Assembly: GCA_900544705.1 (NCBI GenBank)
Contig: UQWH01000028.1
Coordinates: 1-24,281, forward strand
Length of the DNA stretch: 24,281 nucleotides
Source: an uncultured Eubacteriales bacterium
GTDB taxonomy: Bacteria > Bacillota > Clostridia > Oscillospirales > Oscillospiraceae
Reading direction: 5' to 3'
Under the pieces are notes generated by a model. That model searched no databases. It worked only from the letters and a program-made list of their open reading frames with translations, and was not told the origin of the DNA. Position numbers and translations under genes: made by a program. This document shows, piece after piece, positions 16,954-24,155 of this stretch; within the stretch, counting starts at the first letter, position 1, and every line of letters begins with the position of its first letter.

Positions 16954-17736
16954 TTAATCGTCGGATCTTCCGTTGTTGTTCAGATCGTAAAGATCCGCCG
17001 TTTTCCCTTCCTTTCCCTGATATTCGTCCAGTCCCTCCAGTACGGTCTTTCCGTTTTCTTCGATTTTCCGATCCTGAATGACAATATGCTGAAGCGGCTG
17101 CAGGCGCGCGTTGGACAGGTCGATCTTCCACGGATAGGGGTTTGTCTTATAGATGCCGACATCATAGATATCCCCCTTGTAGGCCACCTTGCCAAAGGAA
17201 CCCCGGCCGACGGGGTCGTCGGTCACCCGGAAGCGAATATCATCCTCCGCACTCGGGCGCGTTTCGCCCTCGGAGGCATTGCTCGGCTCCAAACGCAGAT
17301 AGCTCGCCATGGTGCTGGTGGTATCGCTGAAAACGCCGTCCGCATATGTACTCTGCGGCTGCTCGTCGCCATACAGCAGAGAAATCTTCAGCATGACCGT
17401 TTCCTGCTCCGCAGAAAAAGCCGCCGCTTCGGGGAAACAGGCTTCCGTATGCGTGTGCTCCGCCTTGCCGCAGGCCACGACCCACGTGCCATAGCAGCGC
17501 GCGTTGTGTTCGTGTGCCTCGGTGCAGATCAGCGTTTCCTGCGCGCCGTCCTCCACCTGCGTGTAGCAGGCATCGGTGTGGGTATGCTCCGCAAAGCCAC
17601 ACTGCGGATGCATGGTGCTGGCAGGAAGGGTCAGCGCGGAAACGGTGCCAAACAGCAGCACCACCGCCAGACAGAGCAGCACCGGAAGCCAGCGCCGGGC
17701 TCTCCGGTGAGTTTTATGTATTTTCTTGCGTTCCAA
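16954..17736 (-). pseudogene. N-terminal part of the split LPQTG surface protein (His/Cys-rich repeats)
   Basis: The frame encodes a signal peptide (RRWLPVLLCLAVVLLFGTVSA), then a His/Cys-rich segment with three motifs of the EHTHTDACY type (EHTHTDACY, EHNARCY, EHTHTEACF), a beta-rich domain and an end at NNNGRSDD followed by TAA. Such His/Cys motifs recur in Clostridia CnaB-type surface proteins and may bind metal or form disulfides. The only in-frame start is a TTG at 17736, poorly spaced from GGGGGTGA. An ATG at 17741 is ideally spaced but in another frame; one extra T in the TTT at 17737-17735 would join them. Both this and the stop suggest an inactivated gene. If translated, the product would be secreted without an anchor. 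Confidence 0.75.
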
Positions 17737-17787
17737 ATCATATCCGCTTCACCCCCGTGTGCAGAATCGGATCGAATATTACAGCAT

Positions 17788-17806
17788 CAATGAAACGTTT
17801 TCATTG
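17788..17806. promoter_or_regulatory. Palindromic operator-like site upstream of the split surface gene
   Basis: CAATGAAA and TTTCATTG form a perfect 8-bp inverted repeat around CGT. It lies between the predicted promoter and the start of the surface protein gene, so a bound protein could block transcription. It resembles LacI/CcpA-family operators with a central CG but is one base shorter than the standard catabolite-response element. Confidence 0.5.
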
Positions 17807-17835
17807 TAAAAATCAGGATAAACTCCTATTTATTT

Positions 17836-17863
17836 ATAGTATTACACTGATTTGAAAGCGCAA
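17836..17863 (-). promoter_or_regulatory. Predicted promoter of the split surface gene
   Basis: TTGCGC (17863-17858) and TACTAT (17841-17836) are separated by 16 nt in an AT-rich intergenic stretch. The start point would lie about 20-25 nt before the palindromic site at 17806-17788. The -10 box is imperfect, so the call is moderate. Confidence 0.45.
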
Positions 17864-17921
17864 CCAATCGTGTGAAAAAACAGATACAATTTTCATAAAA
17901 TTTACAAAAATAACCCACCCT

Positions 17922-18467
17922 TCACAGATTTTCCCATGAAACCGGCACTCCGCCGCAGAACGTGACGCGGTAGCCGCCGCCGGGCGCGGGGGTGTGATCA
18001 TAGCGCGTCCCGCCGAACCACGCCGCCATCAGCGCCGCGATCACGCCGCCGTGCGTCACGCAGACGCAGTCCTCGTCCTGCGCCACGAGCGGCGCGACCG
18101 CCGCAAGGCTCCTTGCGCGCACCTCGTCAGCCGACTCCCCGTTCGGGCAGCGGTTGTGCTCCACGTCCGCGATCCACGCCTGATAGGCAGGCTCGTTCTT
18201 CAGCTCCTCGTAGCCGTGCAGCTCAAAGTCGCCGAAGTTCATCTCGCACAGGCCGGGCAGCGCCGTGTGCGGCACGGAGCCGTAGAGCGCCTCGAGCGTC
18301 TGCTCCGTGCGCAGCATCCCGCTGGTATAGTAGTGCGCGGCGGCGGGATAGTGCTTTTCGCGCAGCGCGCGGACGGATTCCGGCAGCAGCGGCAGGTCGG
18401 CCGCGCCGTAGTAGAGCCGGCGGCGGTTGGCCTCCGTTTCGCCGTGGCGGATCAGCGTCAGGATCAT
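17922..18467 (-). CDS. cobC: Histidine phosphatase, probable alpha-ribazole phosphatase (CobC-like)
   Basis: This 181-aa protein of the phosphoglycerate-mutase-like superfamily has the phosphohistidine motif LIRHGETEAN at 5-14, a CEMNFGDFE acidic motif in the middle and the second catalytic His in VTHGG near the C-terminus. In B12 synthesis CobC removes phosphate from alpha-ribazole-5'-phosphate or from cobalamin-5'-phosphate. The ATG at 18467 overlaps the stop of the preceding gene (ATGA), which supports this start over longer upstream options. It is the last gene of the cob cluster. Family members act on many substrates, so the specific assignment rests on the neighbours cobT, cobU and cobS. 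Confidence 0.85.
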   Translation of the reverse strand: MILTLIRHGETEANRRRLYYGAADLPLLPESVRALREKHYPAAAHYYTSGMLRTEQTLEALYGSVPHTALPGLCEMNFGDFELHGYEELKNEPAYQAWIADVEHNRCPNGESADEVRARSLAAVAPLVAQDEDCVCVTHGGVIAALMAAWFGGTRYDHTPAPGGGYRVTFCGGVPVSWENL

Positions 18468-18814
18468 TTCAGCTCCTCCGTCAGTCCGCAGAACACACGC
18501 GTCACGCGCTCCGCTTTTCTCGCAAGCTGCTGCAAAAACGTCCCGTGGCGCTCGCGCCACTGCCGCTCGAAGGTCTCCATGGGCACCACGCCGCAGCCGA
18601 TCTCGCGGGAGATCACGACGCTGTTTTCCAGAAGCGGCAGCCAGCGCTCCGGCGCCTCGTCGCGCTTCGTCAGCGTCTCCAGATGGGTATAGCAGCTGCA
18701 GCCGGGGCGCGGATCCTCCCGCGCAAGGTCGCAGACCTCCGCCGGCGGGATGTCATATTCGTGCATTGCCCAAGTCAGCTTTCCCTGATAGGCTCCGCCG
18801 ATCACAAGCCGCAT
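18464..18814 (-). CDS. Short CobU-family protein (116 aa)
   Basis: The protein begins MRLVIGGAYQGKLTWA, a P-loop-like motif in which Leu replaces the usual Ser/Thr after GK. Its C-terminal half resembles the end of CobU: VVISREIGCGVVPMETF, then a QQLARKAERVTRVFCGL segment like the VTNEVGMGIVP and VWLVVSG regions of E. coli CobU. The middle part that carries the guanylylated His in CobU is missing. It lies 5 nt after cobS, with GAGG ahead of the ATG, and overlaps cobC by 4 nt. It may cooperate with the longer CobU in the same operon, for example as a separate kinase or guanylyltransferase subunit, or be a nucleotide-binding paralogue with another role. Confidence 0.78.
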   Translation of the reverse strand: MRLVIGGAYQGKLTWAMHEYDIPPAEVCDLAREDPRPGCSCYTHLETLTKRDEAPERWLPLLENSVVISREIGCGVVPMETFERQWRERHGTFLQQLARKAERVTRVFCGLTEELK

Positions 18815-18819
18815 TTTCC

Positions 18820-19545
18820 TCACCTCACCAAAGCCCAGACTGCTGCGCCCGCCAGCTCTCCCAGCGTGAGCGCGAAGCCGGAAATATCGCCGGACATGCC
18901 GTCCAACTGCTGGAAGCCGTGCCAGACCGCAAGCCAATAGCCCGCGGCCGCGCCCAAGGGCGCAAAGCTGCCGTCCAGCAGCAGCGGCAGAACAACACTG
19001 ACCGTCAGGAGCACGCACAGCGCGGCGGTGCAGCCGCCGTGCGGCTTTTCCATGGCCGCATACTGGCTCGTTCCCATGGGGCGAAGCGCGCGCACCGCAA
19101 GCGCCGCGCCGGCGCGGCTCGCCGCCGGGATGCACAGAAGGCCGAGCCAGCTTCCGCTCTCCGCCGAGAGAAAAGCGCTCCACTGCGCCAGCGCCAGCAG
19201 CACCATGCAGATGACCGCGAAGGCGCCGCAGTGCGAATCCTTGAGGATTTTCCGGCGCGTTTCCAGATCGCGGCGCGAAAGGACGGCGTCGCAGACATCC
19301 ATGTACCCATCCAGATGCAGGAAACCGGTCACGAGCCACGGCGCGGCGGCAAGCAGCGCCGCGTGCAGCGTCTCCGGCAGCGGCAGGAAGTATACGCCCA
19401 CCCACACGCCGCCGACGATCAGGCCGATCAGCGGCAGGCATACGAGCATCTTCTCCCGCGCCTTTTCATTCCAACGGCGCAGCGGACAGGGGATCGCCAG
19501 AAACATCCCCCACGCCATGCCGAAGCCGTCAAGCCAATTCCCCAT
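18820..19545 (-). CDS. cobS: Adenosylcobinamide-GDP ribazoletransferase (cobalamin synthase)
   Basis: CobS joins adenosylcobinamide-GDP to alpha-ribazole (phosphate) in the membrane, which is the last assembly step of the nucleotide loop. This 241-aa protein has about six hydrophobic helices. It carries the CobS-type motif GFLHLDGYMDVCDAVLS followed by RR..ILKDSHCGAFAV, an ASRAG motif and a C-terminal GMSGDISG. The ATG at 19545 is well spaced behind GGAGAA and overlaps the end of cobU by 17 nt. Length and motif order fit the family. Confidence 0.93.
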   Translation of the reverse strand: MGNWLDGFGMAWGMFLAIPCPLRRWNEKAREKMLVCLPLIGLIVGGVWVGVYFLPLPETLHAALLAAAPWLVTGFLHLDGYMDVCDAVLSRRDLETRRKILKDSHCGAFAVICMVLLALAQWSAFLSAESGSWLGLLCIPAASRAGAALAVRALRPMGTSQYAAMEKPHGGCTAALCVLLTVSVVLPLLLDGSFAPLGAAAGYWLAVWHGFQQLDGMSGDISGFALTLGELAGAAVWALVR

Positions 19546-20077
19546 CCGGCAGTTCTCCTTTCCAGACATACAGTTTTCCCGCAGCAAGCTCCGCCACCAC
19601 GTCAAATTCCGCGGCAAGCGTCCGGCAGATCTCCGCCAGTCCCCGGCGGTAAGCCTCCGTCGTTTCGTCATACACCGCGCCGTCGCGCCAGATCTCGTCA
19701 CAGACGCAGACAAAGTGCGCAAAATATCCGCTGACCGCGCGCAGCTCCTGCGCCGTGCGCTCCGGGGCGGAGCGGTCGACCGTCCCGTCCCGAAACATCT
19801 CGCAGGCAAGGCAGGCCGTCACGCTGTCAAACAAAACCGTCCCCCGCGGGCAGAGCGCCGGAAGCACGCCGGAAAGCGCGCGTCCGCGCTCCACGGTTTC
19901 AAAGCCCCAGCCCGCGCGGTCGGCGCGGTGCCGCGCGATGCGCGCGCGATCCTCCTCGTCCACCGGCTCCATCGTCGCCCAGTAGTACAGGGGATTTCCT
20001 GCGGCAAGATGCTTCGTCAGACGCTGGGCGCTCGTGCTCTTGCCGCTCTTGCTGCCGCCCAGAAGCAAAATTCTCAT
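19529..20077 (-). CDS. cobU: Adenosylcobinamide kinase / adenosylcobinamide-phosphate guanylyltransferase
   Basis: CobU phosphorylates adenosylcobinamide and then transfers GMP to it. This 182-aa protein has the P-loop GGSKSGKST (7-15) and the stretch ATMEPVDEEDRARIARHRADR, whose His50 matches the guanylylated His of CobU. The C-terminal third (VCDEIWRDGAVYDETTEAYRRGL) differs from the NEVG.GIVP form of E. coli CobU but resembles Clostridia members. The ATG overlaps the cobT stop by 4 nt, so translation is coupled. A second, shorter CobU-family protein is encoded two genes downstream. Confidence 0.88.
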   Translation of the reverse strand: MRILLLGGSKSGKSTSAQRLTKHLAAGNPLYYWATMEPVDEEDRARIARHRADRAGWGFETVERGRALSGVLPALCPRGTVLFDSVTACLACEMFRDGTVDRSAPERTAQELRAVSGYFAHFVCVCDEIWRDGAVYDETTEAYRRGLAEICRTLAAEFDVVAELAAGKLYVWKGELPDGELA

Positions 20078-21177
20078 GGCCGCTTCACCGTAAAACTGTC
20101 GGCCGCGCGGATGGGGTCGAGGTAGTCGTCCTGGATGGCCGCCTCGGCGAAGGTCGCCATCCCGGACATCGCCGCGCAGGCAGCCTTCAAAATCTGGAAA
20201 AACACCGGGCAGCCGCTGCCCTCGCCCAGCCGCATCTCCAGAAGCAGGCAGGGCTCCAGCCCCAGCTCCTGCGCCGCGAGGCGGTAGCCGATCTCGTAGG
20301 AGGCGTGGGACAGGAAGAGGTAATCGCGCACCTTCGGGCACAGCCGCACCGCGCAGAGCGCCGCGACGGCGGAAATATACCCGTCCACGACGGCGGGGAT
20401 ATTCGCCGCCGCGCAGCCGAGAAAGGCGCCGGTCATGGCCGCCAGATCCAGCCCGCCCACGGCGGCAAGCACGCCGACGGGGTCGGCCGCGTCCGGGCGG
20501 TGCAGCGCCAGCGCCTGCGCGATGACCTGCTTCTTCTTGGCAAAGGCCGCGTCCGTCAGGCCGCCGCCGCGCCCGGTGACCGTCTCCGGGCTGCTTTCCG
20601 TGAGGGCGGCCAGCACCGCGGCGGAGGTGGTCGTGTTGCCGATGCCCATCTCTCCGATGCCCACAGTCTGCACGCCGTCGGCCGCCGCCTGCCCCGCCAG
20701 ACGGATCCCGACGGCGATGGCGTCCAGCGTCTCCTGCCGGGTCATGGCAGACTCTCTTGCGATATTCCCCGTGGAGCGGCGGAGCTTGCAGTCCAGAACG
20801 CCGGGAATCGTCCGGTCGGTGTCGATGCCGACGTCCGCAACGACGACCTCGTTGCCGAAATAGTGCGCGAGCGCGGACATCCCCGTGACGTGCCGCGTCA
20901 TGTTGATCACCTGCGACAGCGTCACCGAAGGCGGTGCGGAGGAAACGCCCTCCGCCACCACACCGTTATCGGCGGCAAAGACCAGCACCCGGCATTTTTC
21001 CACCCGCGGGCAGACCTCGCCCGTGATGCCGGCCAGCCGGACGGCATAGTCCTCCAGCCGGCCGAGGCTCCCCGGCGGCTTGGCAAGCTCTGCCTGACGC
21101 CGGCGCGCGCGGTCCATGCAGGCCGCATCCGGCGGGGTGATCTTCGTTAGATATTCTGTCAGTTCATTCTGTGTCAT
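20074..21177 (-). CDS. cobT: Nicotinate-nucleotide--dimethylbenzimidazole phosphoribosyltransferase
   Basis: CobT activates the lower-ligand base by transferring ribose-phosphate from nicotinate mononucleotide, giving alpha-ribazole-5'-phosphate. This 367-aa protein has the family hallmarks KPPGSLGRLE (33-42), GIGEMGIGNTTTSAAV (173-188) and RLGEGSGCP (316-324), where Glu319 matches the catalytic Glu. Length is normal. The ATG at 21177 follows AGAGGAAG and overlaps the stop of the upstream TIM-barrel gene by 4 nt. No dimethylbenzimidazole synthesis gene is present in this window, so the base is either salvaged or made elsewhere. Confidence 0.96.
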   Translation of the reverse strand: MTQNELTEYLTKITPPDAACMDRARRRQAELAKPPGSLGRLEDYAVRLAGITGEVCPRVEKCRVLVFAADNGVVAEGVSSAPPSVTLSQVINMTRHVTGMSALAHYFGNEVVVADVGIDTDRTIPGVLDCKLRRSTGNIARESAMTRQETLDAIAVGIRLAGQAAADGVQTVGIGEMGIGNTTTSAAVLAALTESSPETVTGRGGGLTDAAFAKKKQVIAQALALHRPDAADPVGVLAAVGGLDLAAMTGAFLGCAAANIPAVVDGYISAVAALCAVRLCPKVRDYLFLSHASYEIGYRLAAQELGLEPCLLLEMRLGEGSGCPVFFQILKAACAAMSGMATFAEAAIQDDYLDPIRAADSFTVKRP

Positions 21178-21929
21178 GCTTCTTCCTCTTCCAACCAGCG
21201 CAGCGACGCGGCGCAGTCCTGCGTTTCTATGGTATAGCTTGCCTGCGGGCAGAGCCGCTGCGCCTCATCCAGCAGCCGCGCCATGGGAATCCTCCCCGCG
21301 CCGAGCGCGGCGTGCAGATCGTCCTGCCCTTCATTATTATGCACATGCAGATGCCGCAGCCACGGCGCCATGGGCGCGAGCCACTGAAACGGCGGGAGGC
21401 TGCTGACGCAGGTGTTCGCGTGCCCTACGTCGAGGCACAGCCCCAGCCGTTGGTCGTCCACCTGCCGGACGATCTCGACGAGCGTCTCCGGCGAAGGCTC
21501 CATCACGTTTTCCAGCGCAAGTGTCATATTCTGCGGCACCTCGCGCAAAAATTCCTTCCAGAATTCCACGCTCTGCGCCACATACCACTCCGGGAAATAG
21601 ACGTGCGGCTGGAAGCCGCCGTGTACCACGATATGGGTAACGCCGAGCTGCTGCGCGACCGCAAGCGTCTGGCGGAAGCGCGTCAGCACCACCTGCCGCA
21701 CCATGGGGTCGATCGCGCAGGGCGCCAACTCCGCAAAGGGCGCGTGCAGCCAGAACCTTGAAATGCCCTGCATCTGCTCCCGCGCCGCCGCAAGCTGCGC
21801 CGCATCCTCCAGATTCGGCGCGTAGGAAAACAGGGTCAGCTCCAATCCCAGCCCGCGCTCCCGCGCAAGCTGCGGCGCGCGGGCGTCCATGCCGGAGAGG
21901 AAGAGCTTTTCCTGCGGTATTTTTTTCAT
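21174..21929 (-). CDS. TIM-barrel sugar phosphate isomerase/epimerase-like protein
   Basis: This 251-aa protein belongs to the AP-endonuclease-2/xylose-isomerase-like TIM-barrel family. Metal and active-site candidates appear in family order: His62, His103 in VVHGG, Glu140 in LALENV, Asp167 and His170 in LDVGH, His195/His197 in HLHVHN, His206 and Glu235 in YTIETQ. AGAGGAGG precedes the ATG by 8 nt. The gene starts 27 nt after the sensor kinase gene and is coupled to cobT through ATGA. The substrate cannot be read from the sequence. The tight linkage suggests a job connected with B12 precursor or lower-ligand metabolism, which is inference. Confidence 0.85.
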   Translation of the reverse strand: MKKIPQEKLFLSGMDARAPQLARERGLGLELTLFSYAPNLEDAAQLAAAREQMQGISRFWLHAPFAELAPCAIDPMVRQVVLTRFRQTLAVAQQLGVTHIVVHGGFQPHVYFPEWYVAQSVEFWKEFLREVPQNMTLALENVMEPSPETLVEIVRQVDDQRLGLCLDVGHANTCVSSLPPFQWLAPMAPWLRHLHVHNNEGQDDLHAALGAGRIPMARLLDEAQRLCPQASYTIETQDCAASLRWLEEEEA

Positions 21930-21956
21930 GTTCCCGGCCTCCTCTAAAAACTTTCG

Positions 21957-23300
21957 TTATACCGGCGGCTTTTCCGCCGCGGCGGGACACAGGACCGAAG
22001 CGTAAAACATTCCGTTCCTTGCCTCAAAGCGGCAGGTGCCGCCGTACTGCGCAGCGATGCTCCTGACCGACTGCGTGCCGAGGCCCAGCCCTCTGTGCTT
22101 GGTCGAAACGAGCCGCCCGCCCGCGCGCTTCAGCTCGCCGGTGCAGGTGTTGTCCACCGTCAGGCAGAGGGAACCGCCGTCCGCGTTGGCCCGGACGATG
22201 ATCTTCCGATCCTTCACAGGCTCCGCCTTGCAGGCGTCCAGCGCGTTTTCCAGCAGATTGCCGAGCAGGACCGAAATGTCCGTTTCCGGGATGCCGAGCT
22301 CCTGCGGCAGGTCTGTTTTTACGATATAGTCGATGTCGTTGTCCTTCGCCTGCTGGGCGAAATAGAGCAGAACGGCGTTGGCCGCCGCGTTGCCGCAGAA
22401 GCGCACGAGCGAATCGTCCGGCAGGCTGACGCTGTAGCGGTTCAGATATTCGCTGAGCGCAGCATAGTCCCCCTCGGCCAGATATTCCTGCATCAGGGCG
22501 ATATGGTGGCGCACGTCGTGCTTCGCGCGGCGCGCCTCGGTGATCCTCTCCTGCAAATTCTCGTACTGCACCGCCTGCATGGTGAGCTGGTGATTCCGCT
22601 CCGTCAGCTCCAGCGTTTTGTTCTGCTCCAGGACCAGCCGCGTGACGACATAGTAGATCAGGCAGGCGCCGATGTTGACGATCAGCAGAAACAGCGCATT
22701 CTTCGGCCGCAGCGCGACCTCCAAACTCGACCGGGTAGCGTTGCCGTAAATAGCATAGTACCACATGATATAGAACGTCGCAGGGATCAGCCAGAGATAG
22801 CGCCATGCAAAGCCGGAGGGTTCCTTCTCCACCGCGGGGGTGTAGACATTTTTAATATAGAAAAACAGCGGGACGGCGATGATCATCTCGATGAGAAACA
22901 GCATCAGCGAAAAGGACCAGCGGTAGCTCTGCACGGCGAGCGCCGGGAAGAGCAGCCCTTCGGTGCTTTTTGCGCCGATCACCGCGAAATTTGCAAGGTT
23001 GGAGATCATCAGCAGGGTGAAAAAGGTCTTGCCGGGGCGTTTTTTCACCGCGGCGAAATAAAACACCGCGTATAGGATCGTGCTGATCGCACTGATCTTG
23101 CCTGCGCTTTTCCCCGGTGCGAAGGCCGCCCACGCGCCGAGCAGGAGCTGGGCAAGCGTGACAAGGACGATGAGCGCCGCCGTGACCCGCCCGGAAAACC
23201 GCAGACAGCGGCGGAAAGGATACAGCGCCAGCGCCAGAAAGGGCAGAAAATTCAGCAGAGAATAGACGGCAACCTCTGCAATTCGGTAGATCGGCGGCAT
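21957..23300 (-). CDS. GHKL-type sensor histidine kinase (AgrC/LytTR-partner class)
   Basis: The protein has 447 aa. Residues about 8-225 contain six or seven hydrophobic helices that form a membrane sensor. A coiled-coil-like linker leads to the phosphoacceptor motif RRAKHDVRHH (His261 is the likely site). The ATPase has an N-box GNLLENALDAC (347-357) and a glycine box HRGLGLGTQSV (402-412). Kinases of this class usually sense peptides or membrane signals. No peptide precursor or AgrB-type processing gene is visible nearby. Its ATG overlaps the stop of the response regulator by one base (TGATG), so the two are made together. The signal is unknown. Confidence 0.93.
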   Translation of the reverse strand: MPPIYRIAEVAVYSLLNFLPFLALALYPFRRCLRFSGRVTAALIVLVTLAQLLLGAWAAFAPGKSAGKISAISTILYAVFYFAAVKKRPGKTFFTLLMISNLANFAVIGAKSTEGLLFPALAVQSYRWSFSLMLFLIEMIIAVPLFFYIKNVYTPAVEKEPSGFAWRYLWLIPATFYIMWYYAIYGNATRSSLEVALRPKNALFLLIVNIGACLIYYVVTRLVLEQNKTLELTERNHQLTMQAVQYENLQERITEARRAKHDVRHHIALMQEYLAEGDYAALSEYLNRYSVSLPDDSLVRFCGNAAANAVLLYFAQQAKDNDIDYIVKTDLPQELGIPETDISVLLGNLLENALDACKAEPVKDRKIIVRANADGGSLCLTVDNTCTGELKRAGGRLVSTKHRGLGLGTQSVRSIAAQYGGTCRFEARNGMFYASVLCPAAAEKPPV

Positions 23301-24019
23301 CAGCGCTCCCCGTCCTTTCTCAGAAGATCGAAGCGGAAGGAGGAATAGGCCTCGGAAACCTCTTTTGCCTTGCGGCGGCTGATGGGGACGCGCGTGCCGT
23401 CGCTCATGGTGAAGGTATCCATATTTTGTGCCGTTACCTCGTAAAAATTAATCAGCAAGCCCTTGGACGGGCAGAAAAAATAGGGATAGGCGCACAGAAG
23501 TGCTTCAATTTCCGAAAAACTCGCCCGGACCGTCACGTCTCCGCCGCGCTTGCAGTGCAGCGTCACCCGGTGCGCGGCAGCGTCCGCATAGATCACGTCG
23601 CGAAGCGCCACAGACGTGCCGTCGGGCAGACGGACGGTGCGCAGCTTTTCCATTTCCGCAAGGTCGAGCCGGTCGAGCATCGCCTTGAGGCGCTCGCGGC
23701 CGAAGGGCTTGCGCAGATAGTAGCAGGCATTCACCTCATAGCTCTCGCTGGCAAATTCATTGCTCGTCGTGCAGAAAACGAGCTTGACCTGTCCGTCCGT
23801 TTCCCGGATCTTCCGCGCGACGTCCATGCCGGTGAGGCTTTCCATGAAAATATCCAGCAGGATGACGTCAAAGCGCCCCGCTTCCCAGCCGGCCAAAAAA
23901 TCCTCGCCGCTCGGAAATACGGCGATCCCGGCGGAATTTCCCAGCAGATCATTCAGACAATCCCGCAGGCGCGTCCGCATCTGCGCGTCGTCATCCACAA
24001 TGGCGATCCTCAATTTCAT
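23300..24019 (-). CDS. LytTR-family response regulator
   Basis: This 239-aa protein has a receiver domain with the acidic pair Asp9/Asp10, the phosphoacceptor Asp56 in DVILLD, Thr84/Thr85 and Lys104 in LRKPF. A LytTR DNA-binding domain follows (about 130-232), with FCPSKGLLINF and a C-terminal GTRVPISRRKAKEV. GAAGAGGG lies before the ATG, and a clear promoter sits about 30 nt upstream. It is the first gene of a run that continues through the kinase into the cob genes, so it may control its own operon. I found no obvious pair of LytTR direct repeats near the promoter. Confidence 0.94.
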   Translation of the reverse strand: MKLRIAIVDDDAQMRTRLRDCLNDLLGNSAGIAVFPSGEDFLAGWEAGRFDVILLDIFMESLTGMDVARKIRETDGQVKLVFCTTSNEFASESYEVNACYYLRKPFGRERLKAMLDRLDLAEMEKLRTVRLPDGTSVALRDVIYADAAAHRVTLHCKRGGDVTVRASFSEIEALLCAYPYFFCPSKGLLINFYEVTAQNMDTFTMSDGTRVPISRRKAKEVSEAYSSFRFDLLRKDGER

Positions 24020-24048
24020 GCACCCTCTTCCGCAGCAGTTTTTCTCTG

Positions 24049-24076
24049 ATTATAGCATAGTTCCCCGAAAAAACAA
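24049..24076 (-). promoter_or_regulatory. Promoter of the two-component/cob transcription unit
   Basis: TTGTTT (24076-24071) and a perfect TATAAT (24054-24049) are separated by 16 nt, about 30 nt upstream of the response regulator start. No cobalamin riboswitch motif is visible between this promoter and the first gene, unlike the leader at 15.4 kb. Confidence 0.7.
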
Positions 24077-24100
24077 GAAAAGCCGCTCTGAAAACCCAAA

Positions 24101-24140
24101 CTGTCAAAAACTATCTGCCTGAAAATTTCGGAGGGAAGAA
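24101..24140 (-). repeat. Right copy of the inverted intergenic repeat
   Basis: Read on the minus strand this is the counterpart of 7-48, with the same TTCTTCCCTCCGAAA start and GACAG end. It lies about 25 nt upstream of the response regulator promoter. Function is unknown. Confidence 0.6.
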
Positions 24141-24155
24141 AAGAGTAATACTACG

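Noticed and set aside
17788..17806. Calling the palindrome a true CcpA catabolite-response element
   Set aside because: It resembles one, but the core is 13 bases rather than 14 and no second site supports it, so only an operator-like call is made.
17864..17921. Terminator for the cob operon after cobC
   Set aside because: Only a weak AAATTTT-type inverted repeat and T-rich stretches are seen; no GC-rich stem with a U-run.
7..24140. Reading the whole window as a transposon bounded by the inverted repeats
   Set aside because: No transposase, integrase or target duplication is visible, and the repeats are imperfect and lie beside ordinary promoters and hairpins.
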